From assembly GCF_030010415.1 (NCBI RefSeq), contig NZ_JASCSA010000003.1: DNA of 64,000 nucleotides, one strand, 5' to 3'. This stretch comes from Cobetia amphilecti (GTDB lineage: Bacteria; Pseudomonadota; Gammaproteobacteria; Pseudomonadales; Halomonadaceae). How positions within the stretch are numbered: position 1 is the first letter of the stretch; each line of letters starts with the position of its first letter. Positions 42,881 to 51,452 of the stretch are shown here, in pieces. The position numbers and the translations under genes were made by a program. Below the pieces are notes generated by a model. It saw only the letters and a program-made list of their open reading frames with translations. It had not been told where the DNA came from and ran no database searches.

Positions 42881-43720
42881 TCAGTCCTGCTTGACGAAGA
42901 TCAAGTCCCACACGCCGTGGCCGAGACGCTCGCCGCGCTGTTCGAACTTGGTCAGCGGACGGAAGTCCGGACGCGGCACGTAGGGTGCGGTTTCCGCCGG
43001 AGCGGTGTTGGCAAAGCCCGGTGCTTCGGCCATCTCTTCCGCCATCGCTTCGGCGTAGTTGGCCCAGTCGGTGGCCATGTGGAAGTGGCCGCCCGGCTTG
43101 AGCACACGACGCACCAGCTCGACGAAGGCCGGCTGAACGATACGACGCTTGTGGTGCTTCTTCTTCGGCCACGGGTCCGGGAAGAACAGCTGGAAGGTGT
43201 CGGCGCAACCGGCCGGCACGCAATCCGCCAGCACTTCCAGCGCGTCGTGACGATAGACACGCAGGTTGGTCAGGCCCAGCTTGTCGACATCATCCAGCAG
43301 CTTGCCGACGCCCGGCGCGTGCACTTCGATGCCGATGAAGTCGGTGTCCGGGTTGGCCTGTGCCTGTTCACACAGTGACTTGCCCATGCCGAAGCCGACT
43401 TCGATCACCAGCGGCGCCCGACGCCCGAACAGCGCTTCGAGATCCAGCTCGCCCTGCTCGTGACGCAGGCCAAGGCGCGGGAAGACCTCTTCGAGCCCGC
43501 GGGTCTGGGCCTGGGTCATGCGGCCACCACGAATCACGTAGCTCTTGATGCCACGCTTGCGGGCGACGGCTTCATCGGCAACGGAAGGGGTCGCTGGCGC
43601 GCTTTCGGTCTGCACGCTCTCGGGCTGCGCGCTCTCGTTCTGCACACTCTCTTGCTGCGCATCGTCAGCGGGAGCAGAAGTGGACGTGTCGTCCTGCGGC
43701 TTGGAAGTCTCGTCAGTCAT
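42881..43720 (-). CDS. trmB: tRNA (guanine-N7)-methyltransferase
   Basis: Methylates G46 of tRNA. The 279-residue product has an unusual Ser/Glu/Gln-rich leader (about 1-50, with repeated ESxQxESxQ units), then the family core: RMTQAQTRGLEEVFPRLGL, the SAM-binding VIEVGFGMGKSL, GIEVHAPGVGKLL, and LFFPDPWPKKKHHKRRIVQ with the signature PDPWPKxRH-like motif. Last gene of the probable thiS-thiG-trmB unit; the same three genes are adjacent in Pseudomonas. Confidence 0.95.
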   Translation of the reverse strand: MTDETSKPQDDTSTSAPADDAQQESVQNESAQPESVQTESAPATPSVADEAVARKRGIKSYVIRGGRMTQAQTRGLEEVFPRLGLRHEQGELDLEALFGRRAPLVIEVGFGMGKSLCEQAQANPDTDFIGIEVHAPGVGKLLDDVDKLGLTNLRVYRHDALEVLADCVPAGCADTFQLFFPDPWPKKKHHKRRIVQPAFVELVRRVLKPGGHFHMATDWANYAEAMAEEMAEAPGFANTAPAETAPYVPRPDFRPLTKFEQRGERLGHGVWDLIFVKQD

Positions 43721-43780
43721 GGGGTCGTCTTGGTCTTTGCATGAACGATGCGCGAGCATCGGATTCGAATGTTTCAGGGC

Positions 43781-44614
43781 TCAGCCAGTGATCAGGCCAG
43801 CGCCCGGTGAAGAAGCACGTGCCGTCAGGCGAGTCGGCATGCGGCCGGCCAGGAAGGCACCACGGCCGGAAATCACGGCCTGACGCATGGCATCTGCCAT
43901 CAACAGCGGCTGGCGCGCGTGGGCGATGGCACTGTTCATCAGCACGCCATCACAGCCCAGTTCCATGGCGAAGGCGGCTTCTGACGCCGTACCCAGACCA
44001 GCATCGACCAGCACCGGCACATTGGCGCGCTCGATGATCAGCGATAGGGTGTGCGGGTTGAGAATGCCGAGGCCGGAGCCGATCAGCGAGCCCAGCGGCA
44101 TGATGGCGCAGCAGCCGATTTCCTCGAGCTGGCGCGCGACGATGGGGTCGTCGGAGGTATACACCATCACGTCGAAGCCATCGGCGACCAGCTCTTCAGC
44201 GGCCTTGAGCGTCTCGACGATATTGGGATACAGCGTGTCCTGATCGCCCAGCACTTCCAGCTTGACCAGGTTGTGGCCATCCAGCAGTTCACGGGCCAGC
44301 TTGCAGGTACGCACCGCATCACGCGCGTTGTAGCAGCCGGCGGTGTTGGGCAGGAAGGTATAGCGATCCGGTGACAGCACGTCGAGCAGGTTCGGCTCGT
44401 CAGCGTTCTGACCCAGGTTGGTACGGCGGACCGCAAAGGTGACCACTTCCGCGCCGGACGTCTCGATGGCGGAGCGTGTCTCGTCCATGTCCTTGTACTT
44501 GCCGGTACCGACCAGCAGGCGCGAGGAGAACTCGCGGCCGGCGACGATCAACGGGCTGTCGCCGGCGACCTGGGTGACGGGGTGGTTCAATGTCGGGGCA
44601 GAACTGTCTGTCAT
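43781..44614 (-). CDS. thiG: Thiazole synthase
   Basis: TIM-barrel enzyme that forms the thiazole phosphate of thiamine from deoxyxylulose phosphate, dehydroglycine and ThiS thiocarboxylate. The 277-residue product has the Schiff-base Lys118 in NLVKLEVLGD, the phosphate-binding GSLIGSGLGI, and VLVDAGLGTASEAAFAMELGCDGVLMN. The N-terminus is about 15 residues longer than usual. 79 bp after thiS and 60 bp before trmB on the minus strand. Confidence 0.95.
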   Translation of the reverse strand: MTDSSAPTLNHPVTQVAGDSPLIVAGREFSSRLLVGTGKYKDMDETRSAIETSGAEVVTFAVRRTNLGQNADEPNLLDVLSPDRYTFLPNTAGCYNARDAVRTCKLARELLDGHNLVKLEVLGDQDTLYPNIVETLKAAEELVADGFDVMVYTSDDPIVARQLEEIGCCAIMPLGSLIGSGLGILNPHTLSLIIERANVPVLVDAGLGTASEAAFAMELGCDGVLMNSAIAHARQPLLMADAMRQAVISGRGAFLAGRMPTRLTARASSPGAGLITG

Positions 44615-44693
44615 GATGACCTCATCGAGCTGGACGTGAACGCGCTGAGCGCGAGCGAGTAGTGAAAAGTGTCAATCCTGGAAACAGGACGGA

Positions 44694-44894
44694 TCAGCCA
44701 CCACCGATGGCATGGACGATCTCGATGCGGTCACCGGCATGCAGACGGGTGTCGGCGTGCGCGCTACGTGGCACGATGTCTTCATTGCGTTCCACTGCCA
44801 GTCGGCGGCCCTGAAGACCGAGACTCTCGACCAGAGCGGCAATCGTCGTGTCGTCCGTCACCACGTGGTCTTCACCGTTGAGCTGTATCTGCAT
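44694..44894 (-). CDS. thiS: Sulfur carrier protein ThiS
   Basis: Ubiquitin-like carrier whose C-terminal glycine is thiocarboxylated to donate sulphur to ThiG. The 66-residue product starts MQIQLNGEDHVV, has the beta-grasp pattern (TIAALVESLGLQGRRLAVERNEDIVPRS) and ends VHAIGGG, the required Gly-Gly tail. First gene of the thiS-thiG-trmB group. No TPP riboswitch is evident in the 99 bp upstream. Confidence 0.94.
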   Translation of the reverse strand: MQIQLNGEDHVVTDDTTIAALVESLGLQGRRLAVERNEDIVPRSAHADTRLHAGDRIEIVHAIGGG

Positions 44895-44993
44895 GCTGTC
44901 CTCCCGCGAAAAGAGGCCGCTATTGTAGCGGCTTTACGTGGACAGGCGTAGGCACATCGTGCCGCGCCACCTGCCCTCAAGGAATTATTGTCT

Positions 44994-45413
44994 ATGCGTC
45001 ACAACGACTCCCACTCCCGCCACTGGTGGCTGGCCATGGGACTGGCCGGCATGTCGACCGTCGCGCTGGGTGCCTTCGCCAGCCATGGCCTGCGCGGCAC
45101 CCTGAGCGCGGACATGCTGCGCGTGTTCGAGACCGGCGTACGCTATCAGATGTGGCACGTGCTGGCGGCGGTCGGGGTACTCGCCTGGCGCTCGGTGCAG
45201 CCGCTGCGCGGCCAGATGCTGACGCTGGGCCTGTGGGCCGCCGGCATCCTGATGTTCTCGGGGTCGCTGTATGCCCTGGCGACCACGGCGCGCACCCAGC
45301 TGGGCATCATCACGCCCATCGGCGGCCTGCTGCTGATCGCCGGCTGGCTGAGTCTGGCCGTCACCGGCTGGCGTCAGCGCGGCAGCGAAGAGAAGGATAT
45401 CAACAAGCTGTAG
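44994..45413 (+). CDS. DUF423 family membrane protein
   Basis: The 139-residue, four-helix inner-membrane protein matches the DUF423 (YgdD) family: ALGAFASHGLRGTLSADMLRVFETGVRYQMWH at residues about 25-58, then GILMFSGSLYAL and ITPIGGLLLIAGWL. Function unknown. ATG 44994 is chosen; a TTG six bases upstream lies at better spacing from AAGGA and may be used. Divergent from thiS, convergent with the thioesterase. Confidence 0.9.
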   Translation: MRHNDSHSRHWWLAMGLAGMSTVALGAFASHGLRGTLSADMLRVFETGVRYQMWHVLAAVGVLAWRSVQPLRGQMLTLGLWAAGILMFSGSLYALATTARTQLGIITPIGGLLLIAGWLSLAVTGWRQRGSEEKDINKL

Positions 45414-45451
45414 CGGACTGGCCCACGGCGTTGCCCACGACCCGGCCGAGG

Positions 45452-45868
45452 TCAGTCATCGCTGTCCGGCAAGGTATAGGTCGCGGTCACAATGGCGACC
45501 GGGTCGGTGTCACCGTGGCTGAAAAGCTCTATCTCGCCGACGGCCAGCCGCCGACCCAGCTTGCGGATACGCGCGGTGGCCATCAGATCGCGGTCGCCGC
45601 GCGCGCGACGCAGGAAGTGAATGCTGAGGTCACTGGTGACGGCCATCGGCTCCGGGCCGATCTCGCCGAGAATCGCGACATACAGGCAGACATCCGCCAG
45701 CGCCATCATCGTCGGCCCGGACACACAGCTGCCGGGACGCAGATGCTCGTCCTCGATGGCCAGCCCCATGGTCGCCCAGCGATCGCCGACGGCCTCGATG
45801 GTACCCAGACGCTGGGGGAAGACTTCATCGAGGAAATCCTCGATGGCGGCGGCGCTCATCACGGGCAT
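45452..45868 (-). CDS. PaaI-family hotdog-fold thioesterase
   Basis: Acyl-CoA thioesterase-like protein of 138 residues, usual for the family, start preceded by GAGGAG. The hotdog core is visible: RPGSCVSGPTMMALADVCLYVAI (central helix, with Ser/Asp in place of some homologues' catalytic positions) and VTSDLSIHFLRRARGDRDLMATARI. Substrate not assignable. Convergent with the DUF423 gene. Confidence 0.85.
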   Translation of the reverse strand: MPVMSAAAIEDFLDEVFPQRLGTIEAVGDRWATMGLAIEDEHLRPGSCVSGPTMMALADVCLYVAILGEIGPEPMAVTSDLSIHFLRRARGDRDLMATARIRKLGRRLAVGEIELFSHGDTDPVAIVTATYTLPDSDD

Positions 45869-46002
45869 GACATTCTCCTCGACATACTGGGTCCGATCGC
45901 GCGGTTACGCGGTTTCTGAGGCAAGGCTAGCGGCAAATGCGGCCTCGGGAAACATGCGCCTGGCAAAATAGTGGCCGGGCAATTCCTGCTCGGCGACAGA
46001 CA

Positions 46003-46029
46003 ACAACGGCGACCCAGGGTCGCCGTTGT
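46003..46029. terminator. Hairpin terminator 3' of malate synthase
   Basis: A 13-bp inverted repeat ACAACGGCGACCC / GGGTCGCCGTTGT (46003-46015 and 46017-46029) lies 37 bp after the glcB stop on the minus strand; its outer arms are A/T-richer. T-tract is short. Confidence 0.65.
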
Positions 46030-46065
46030 CGTGTTCAGTGTTTCCTGCCGTCAGCCGCCCTGCGA

Positions 46066-48246
46066 TCAGCGCGCCTGCTGCTTTTTCTCGAGGCGACGGC
46101 GATGCAGGACCGGCTCGGTGTAGCCGCTCGGCTGCACGCGCCCCTGGAAGACCAGCTCGCAGGCGGCCTGGAAGGCGATGGAGCCCTCGAGGTCATCCGT
46201 CATCGCCTGATAGCTGGGGTCCGCGGCATTCTGGCGGTCCACCACGCCGGCCATGCGCTCCAGCGTGTCCTGTACCTGGGCACTGTCGACGATGCCGTGA
46301 TGCAGCCAGTTGGCGATGTGCTGGCTGGAGATGCGCAGCGTGGCGCGGTCTTCCATCAGGCCGACATCATGGATGTCCGGCACCTTGGAGCAACCGGTGC
46401 CGTGATCGATCCAGCGCACCACATAGCCGAGAATCCCCTGGGCATTGTTGTCCAGCTCGGCCTGGATCTCCTCGGCACTCCACTGGGGGTCGAGCTCCAG
46501 CGGGATGGTCAGCAGGTCATCGAGGCTGGCACGCGGACGGCTGAGCAGATCATGCTGCACGTCCTTCACCGAGACCTGGTGATAGTGCAGCGCATGCAGC
46601 ACGGCGGCGGTCGGTGACGGCACCCAGGCGGTGTTGGCACCAGCGCGCGGGTGGCCGATCTTCTGCTCGAGCATCGCGGCCATCAGGTCGGGCATGGCCC
46701 ACATGCCCTTGCCGATCTGGGCGCGGCCCCGCAGGCCACATTCCAGGCCGACATCCACGTTCCATTTCTCGTAGGCCTGGATCCAGGCGGCGCCCTTCAT
46801 GTCGCCCTTGCGCAGCATCGGGCCGGCTTCCATCGAGGTGTGCATCTCGTCACCGGTGCGGTCCAGGAAGCCGGTGTTGATGAAGGCCACGCGGGAGCTG
46901 GCGGCCGCGATGCAGGCCTTGAGGTTGACGGTTGTGCGGCGCTCCTCATCCATGATGCCCATCTTGAGCGTGGAGTCCGGCAGCCCCAGCAGCTGCTCGA
47001 CCCGCGCGAACAGCTCATCGGCGAAGGCGACTTCCTCGGGGCCATGCATCTTGGGCTTGACGATGTAGACGGAGCCGGTGCGCGAGTTGCAGATGCCGCC
47101 GCGGTCCTGCTTGTCGCCCTTGAGGTCGTGCAGCGCGATCAGGCTGGTGAAGATGGCATCCATGATGCCTTCCGGCGCTTCACTGCCGTCCTCGAGCAGG
47201 ATGGCCGGGTTGGTCATCAGATGGCCGACGTTGCGAATCAGCATCAGCGAGCGACCATGCAGCACGCGCGTGGTGCCATCGGCGCCGGTGTATTCGCGGT
47301 CCGCATTCAGCTTGCGCGTCATGCTGCGGCCATTCTTCTCCAGCGTCTCGGTCAGGTCGCCCTTCATCAGGCCCAGCCAGTTGCGATAGACCGTCACCTT
47401 GTCTTCGGCATCGACGGCGGCCACCGAGTCCTCGCAGTCCATGATGGTGGAGAGCGCGGCCTCCATGATCAGGTCACTGACGTTGGCGGGATCGGTCTTG
47501 CCGATGGGGTGCTCGGCATCGATCACAAGCTCGGCGTGCAGGCCGTTGTGGGCGAAGATGATCGCGCTCGGCGCGCTTTCATCGCCGCGATAACCGAGGA
47601 AGCGTTCCGGCGACTTGAGGCTGAGGTCACGCCCTCCGGCACGCACCAGCAGATGACCATCACGAATCGTGTAGCCTTCGCTGTCGTGGTGACTGCCGCC
47701 GGCCAGCGGCGCGATGGTATCCAGCACCTGGCGCGCATAGGCGACGACCTTGGCCCCGCGCGCCGGGTTGTAGTCCTTGCCACGCTCGGCGCCATCTTCC
47801 TCGCTGATCGCGTCGGTGCCGTAGAGCGCATCATAGAGGGAGCCCCAGCGCGCATTGGCGGCATTCAGGGCGTAGCGGGCATTCATCACCGGCACCACCA
47901 GCTGCGGGCCAGCCTGCTGACAGATCTCGCTATCCACGAAGGCGGTGCTGGCTTCGACCGTATTCGGCTCCGGCAGCAGATAGCCGATCTTGTGCAGAAA
48001 CGCCTTGTAGGCCTCGAGGTCTACCTTGCCCGGATGCTCGCGGTGCCAGGCGTCGATCTCGCTCTGCAGCTGCTCGCGGGTCGCCAGCAGTTCGCGGTTG
48101 CGCGGTGCCAGCTCGTGCAGCAGTGAATCGACACCCGCCCAGAAGGTCTCCGGCGCGATCCCTGTGCCCGGCAGCGCTTCCTGCTCGATGAAGCGGTGCA
48201 GGCTGGCGTCGATGGCCAGGCGCTGAAGTTGAATACGGTCGGTCAT
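46066..48246 (-). CDS. glcB: Malate synthase G
   Basis: Condenses glyoxylate and acetyl-CoA to malate in the glyoxylate bypass. The 726-residue product has the length of the monomeric G isoform (about 723 in E. coli), not the shorter A form. It starts MTDRIQLQRLAID with GGGAGAG upstream and contains KTDPANVSDLIMEAALSTIMDCEDSVAAVDAEDK, LMLIRNVGHLM, GSVYIVKPKMHGPEEVAF (with substrate-binding Arg/Glu region), the FINTGFLDRTGDEMHTSM signature and the Cys-containing VLHALHYHQV. Isocitrate lyase is not in the window. Monocistronic with a hairpin after it. Confidence 0.96.
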   Translation of the reverse strand: MTDRIQLQRLAIDASLHRFIEQEALPGTGIAPETFWAGVDSLLHELAPRNRELLATREQLQSEIDAWHREHPGKVDLEAYKAFLHKIGYLLPEPNTVEASTAFVDSEICQQAGPQLVVPVMNARYALNAANARWGSLYDALYGTDAISEEDGAERGKDYNPARGAKVVAYARQVLDTIAPLAGGSHHDSEGYTIRDGHLLVRAGGRDLSLKSPERFLGYRGDESAPSAIIFAHNGLHAELVIDAEHPIGKTDPANVSDLIMEAALSTIMDCEDSVAAVDAEDKVTVYRNWLGLMKGDLTETLEKNGRSMTRKLNADREYTGADGTTRVLHGRSLMLIRNVGHLMTNPAILLEDGSEAPEGIMDAIFTSLIALHDLKGDKQDRGGICNSRTGSVYIVKPKMHGPEEVAFADELFARVEQLLGLPDSTLKMGIMDEERRTTVNLKACIAAASSRVAFINTGFLDRTGDEMHTSMEAGPMLRKGDMKGAAWIQAYEKWNVDVGLECGLRGRAQIGKGMWAMPDLMAAMLEQKIGHPRAGANTAWVPSPTAAVLHALHYHQVSVKDVQHDLLSRPRASLDDLLTIPLELDPQWSAEEIQAELDNNAQGILGYVVRWIDHGTGCSKVPDIHDVGLMEDRATLRISSQHIANWLHHGIVDSAQVQDTLERMAGVVDRQNAADPSYQAMTDDLEGSIAFQAACELVFQGRVQPSGYTEPVLHRRRLEKKQQAR

Positions 48247-48654
48247 GCGTTTGCTCTCCCTGAAAACGAATCGCTGGAAACCCTCAACGGCTGACAACAC
48301 TGCAAGCAGTGGTGTTCAAAAGGATTTTCGCCAGACGGCACTCACTGGCGCGGCGTTTGACGCGACTGCTGACGCGCGACTGCCCGACAAGCGTGAGCCA
48401 TCGAGACGCCGGGCAGGAAGACGCTGTCACCTGCCGGGCGGGGACGAATCCCATCACCATACCCGATGGCGAGGCCGGCGAAAGGACTGCTATGACCAAT
48501 GAACAAGCTCATGGAGCCCGATTACCCGCCCAGCGTTGATTCCGCGTCGCTGTTGTTGCTCGGCGACAGGCGGGGAAAACAGTGAAGAAACACTGTTCTT
48601 TGTGTAGCTCGCAGCCGCGCCAGCCGCTAGCATGGCAGCATTATGGAGATGACC
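48247..48654. other. Divergent intergenic stretch between glcB and the hydrolase gene
   Basis: No gene seen in 400 bp. A short AACAGTG/CACTGTT stem with a 6-nt loop (48578-48584 and 48591-48597) followed by CTTTGTGT lies in the leader of the hydrolase gene. No clear operator for glyoxylate control was recognised. Confidence 0.4.
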
Positions 48655-49647
48655 ATGCCCGATTTCAGTGAACTGCTCGACCACGGCCCCTTTATCCGCC
48701 TGCCTGACATGCTGCCGGGCCAGACGTCCAGTCCACTGGAGCGTTACCTGGGCCATTATGGTCTCGATGCGCTGCGCAGCGAGGACATCGCCGTGCATGC
48801 CGGCCACCTGGAGGCCGGAGGCTTTCGCCTGTGGGCCCAGCTGTGGACACCGCGCAAGCCGCGCGGCACCGTCTTCGTGGTCCACGGCTACTTCGATCAC
48901 CTCGCTCTCTATCGCCATCTGCTGGCGCACCTGCTGCGCAACGGCTGGCAGGTCGCCTTGTGGGACCTGCCGGGGCATGGCCTGTCATCCGGCGAGCCCG
49001 CCTCCATCGATGACTTCGGCGACTATGTCGGCTGTCTGCAGGCCTTCCAGGATTACCTGGAAGACCACAGCCTGGCGCCGCACCCGTGGTTCGGCATCGG
49101 CCAGAGCACCGGCGGCTCGGTGCTGGCTACCGACGCCCTGATGCGTGGCGATGAATCGCGCTGGCAGGGTATCGCCCTGCTCGCACCGCTGGTGCGGCCG
49201 TGGGGCTGGTCGCAGTCACGCTGGCTGCACAGCATGGCGCGCCCCTTTATCGATTCCATTCCGCGCAAGTACCGCGCGAATACCAACGACGTGGCCTTCT
49301 ACGAGTTTCTCAGCACCAATGATCCGCTGCAGGCCGATCGCCTCGCTGTGAAGTGGGTAACGGCGATGCGGGAGTGGATTCCCCGTCTCCGCGCCCTGCC
49401 CCCTTGCTCACTGCCGACCCTGATCCTGCAGGGCGAGCAGGACACCACCGTCGATTGGCAATGGAATCTCGGCGTGTTGGCCAGCAAGTTCCCCAATGCG
49501 CGCATCTACCGCCATCCCGAGGCCCAGCACCATCTGGTCAATGAAGCCGAGCCGATTCGTCAGGAGCTGTTTGCCGAGCTGGACGCCTTTCTCGATGCCC
49601 TGTCGCAGCGCCCGTCAGACCTGCCGCAGCAGGGGCGCACGGCATGA
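48655..49647 (+). CDS. Alpha/beta hydrolase (lysophospholipase-like)
   Basis: The 330-residue product belongs to the serine aminopeptidase S33/monoacylglycerol-lipase type. It has the oxyanion region VFVVHGYFDHLALYRHL, DLPGHGLSSGEPASIDDFGDY, nucleophile motif GIGQSTGGSV (near residue 146), acid Asp in LILQGEQDTTVDW and catalytic His in EAQHHLVNE. No signal peptide. ATG 48655 is preceded by GGAG at good spacing; ATG 48643 is the alternative. The end overlaps the lipoprotein gene by 4 bases (ATGA). Confidence 0.9.
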   Translation: MPDFSELLDHGPFIRLPDMLPGQTSSPLERYLGHYGLDALRSEDIAVHAGHLEAGGFRLWAQLWTPRKPRGTVFVVHGYFDHLALYRHLLAHLLRNGWQVALWDLPGHGLSSGEPASIDDFGDYVGCLQAFQDYLEDHSLAPHPWFGIGQSTGGSVLATDALMRGDESRWQGIALLAPLVRPWGWSQSRWLHSMARPFIDSIPRKYRANTNDVAFYEFLSTNDPLQADRLAVKWVTAMREWIPRLRALPPCSLPTLILQGEQDTTVDWQWNLGVLASKFPNARIYRHPEAQHHLVNEAEPIRQELFAELDAFLDALSQRPSDLPQQGRTA

Positions 49648-50171
49648 TGGCCATGCATCGCCTGCGCATGCTGGCCGCGACCCTGCTACTCTCCACGCTG
49701 GCGGGCTGCATGAGCCTGGACCAGGTGCCGCGTGCCGAACGCGACCCCATCTATGGTCTCGGCCAGAGCGCGGCGCGCCTGATCGCCGAGCAGTCCTGGA
49801 CACCCCCGCTCGAGCAACAGGTATTGCTGCTCGCGCCGCCCGAGGTGGATGCCACGCTGCAGGCCAACCCGGGCGCGCTGAACGAGGCGCTGACCCGCGC
49901 ACTGCTGGCGCTCAAGAACGGGCCTCAGGTGCTCAACTGGAGCACTGACCGCCCTGCCGTCGATAGCCGCCAGTGGCGTCTCGAGACCACTCTCGAGGCC
50001 AGTGGCGCCGCACTGACCCTGTCAGACCGCACGCTGCAGCCGTATCAGCTGCAGCTGACGCTGGTCCGCAGCGCCAGTGCCGAGCGCAATGAGACGCGCA
50101 CCTTCACCCTGAGCGGTGCCTTCGACCAGGCGGCCCTCGAGTCGCTGGCGCGCAATCACCCTGAGCCCTGA
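49644..50171 (+). CDS. Hypothetical lipoprotein
   Basis: The 175-residue product has a lipoprotein signal peptide with lipobox LAGC (Cys near residue 22) and no family I recognise with confidence. The mature part has LEQQVLLLAPPEVDATLQANPGALNEAL and a C-terminal beta-rich segment (QWRLETTLEASGAALTLSDRTL), reminiscent of small periplasmic assembly or curli-associated lipoproteins, which is weak evidence. Ser follows Met after the Cys, so outer-membrane sorting is expected. Coupled to the hydrolase gene by an ATGA overlap. Its stop codon lies within a heptamer repeat tract. Confidence 0.75.
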   Translation: MMAMHRLRMLAATLLLSTLAGCMSLDQVPRAERDPIYGLGQSAARLIAEQSWTPPLEQQVLLLAPPEVDATLQANPGALNEALTRALLALKNGPQVLNWSTDRPAVDSRQWRLETTLEASGAALTLSDRTLQPYQLQLTLVRSASAERNETRTFTLSGAFDQAALESLARNHPEP

Positions 50172-50200
50172 GCCCTGAGCCCTGAGCCCTGAGTCCTGAG
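50159..50200. repeat. CCCTGAG heptanucleotide tandem tract
   Basis: Five perfect CCCTGAG copies (50159-50193) and one TCCTGAG (50194-50200). The first one and a half units encode the last residues and TGA stop of the lipoprotein; the rest is non-coding, so copy-number change would scarcely alter the protein. Confidence 0.92.
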
Positions 50201-50276
50201 TCTTGCGCCCAGCTGCGCCGAGGTCCCCGCCACCTCTGATACACCCTTTACCGTTTTCTGCTTTTCCGGAGCCAAC

Positions 50277-51428
50277 ATGACCACCGCCAGTCCCCGTCGC
50301 TTTCTTGCCCACCTCTATCAGGATGGGCCGCATAACCCGTTCCCCGGCATCAAGGCGCTGGAACGCAGACTGGGACACGCGCTGCCGTATCAGTATGGCT
50401 CCAACGAAGGGCTCGACATGCCCCACCACACGCTGGGCGGCGCGCTGGGCACTGCCCTGGCCGACCTGAGCCGCAGCTATGCCGACGCCGATGCCTGGCA
50501 ACTGCGCCAGCAACTGGCTGAGCGTCTGGGAGTCGCCTACGAGAACCTGCTGGTCGATGCCGGTGCCGACAGCCTGCTGGCACTGATGATGCGCGCCACC
50601 GTCTGTGCGGGCGAGCGCGTGATCACCAGCGCCGGCACCTATCCGACCCTGGCGTACTTCGCCCGCGGGCTGGGTGCCGAGGTCATCGAGGTGCCCTACA
50701 GCGAGAGCTTCGCCACGGCCGATGACGCCTCATCGTCGCGACTGGCACCGGACCTCGCGGCGCTGCTCGCCGCGGCAAGGCAGCATGATGCCCGCGTCGT
50801 CTATCTCGCCAACCCCGATAACCCCAGCGGCCACCTGCATTCTGACGCCGATGTGCGCGCCCTGCGCGACGCCCTGCCGGAGAACTGCAGCCTGCTGCTG
50901 GACGAGGCCTATCACGACTTCCGCCCGGACGCCGCCCACGCTGACCATGCGCCGATGGCACGCACCTTCCGCCTGCGTACCTTCTCCAAGGCCTATGGGC
51001 TGGCGGGCCTGCGTCTCGGCTTCATGATCGCCGAGCCTGACGATGTCGCCATGCTGACCAAGGTGCGAATTCACTTCGCGGTCAGCGCCCCGGCTATGGC
51101 GGCAGGTGAGCTGCTGCTGGCGCACCCTGAAGAGGCGGCAGCGCACGTCGCCGGTGTCATCGACTGTCGCGATCGTCTTGCCGAGCACCTGCGCTCGCTG
51201 GGCGCGGAAGTGCTACCCAGCGCGACCAACTTCCTCTGCGTGCGCCTCAAGAGCGCCGAACTGGCAGCGCAGGTGCAGCAGCAATTGATGGCTCAAGGCG
51301 TGCTGATCACTCGCTCTCCGCATCCTTCGCTTGGCCATATCCTGCGCATCTCGACACTCGAGGACAGTCTTGTGCCGGGCCGTCTCGCGCGTCTCGAGCA
51401 GGCCATCGCCGAAGAGCGCCGTTCATGA
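50277..51428 (+). CDS. HisC-like PLP aminotransferase
   Basis: Class I/II aminotransferase resembling histidinol-phosphate aminotransferase. The 383-residue product has NPDNPSG (Asn182 region), LLLDEAYHDF (Asp209 that binds the pyridine nitrogen) and the Schiff-base Lys238 in RTFSKAYGLAGLRLGF; it ends with the C-terminal SHPSLGH-like segment SPHPSLGHILRIS, which carries the carboxylate-binding Arg. True hisC normally lies with other his genes, none of which are here; an alternative amino-acid or amino-alcohol phosphate substrate is possible. Confidence 0.85.
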   Translation: MTTASPRRFLAHLYQDGPHNPFPGIKALERRLGHALPYQYGSNEGLDMPHHTLGGALGTALADLSRSYADADAWQLRQQLAERLGVAYENLLVDAGADSLLALMMRATVCAGERVITSAGTYPTLAYFARGLGAEVIEVPYSESFATADDASSSRLAPDLAALLAAARQHDARVVYLANPDNPSGHLHSDADVRALRDALPENCSLLLDEAYHDFRPDAAHADHAPMARTFRLRTFSKAYGLAGLRLGFMIAEPDDVAMLTKVRIHFAVSAPAMAAGELLLAHPEEAAAHVAGVIDCRDRLAEHLRSLGAEVLPSATNFLCVRLKSAELAAQVQQQLMAQGVLITRSPHPSLGHILRISTLEDSLVPGRLARLEQAIAEERRS

Positions 51429-51452
51429 ACGATTTATCGTGAGGGCCTCGCG

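Noticed and set aside
46651..48126. 491-residue plus-strand open frame inside glcB
   Set aside because: Antisense to malate synthase G, with repetitive Val/Ala/His composition typical of a reversed GC-rich gene.
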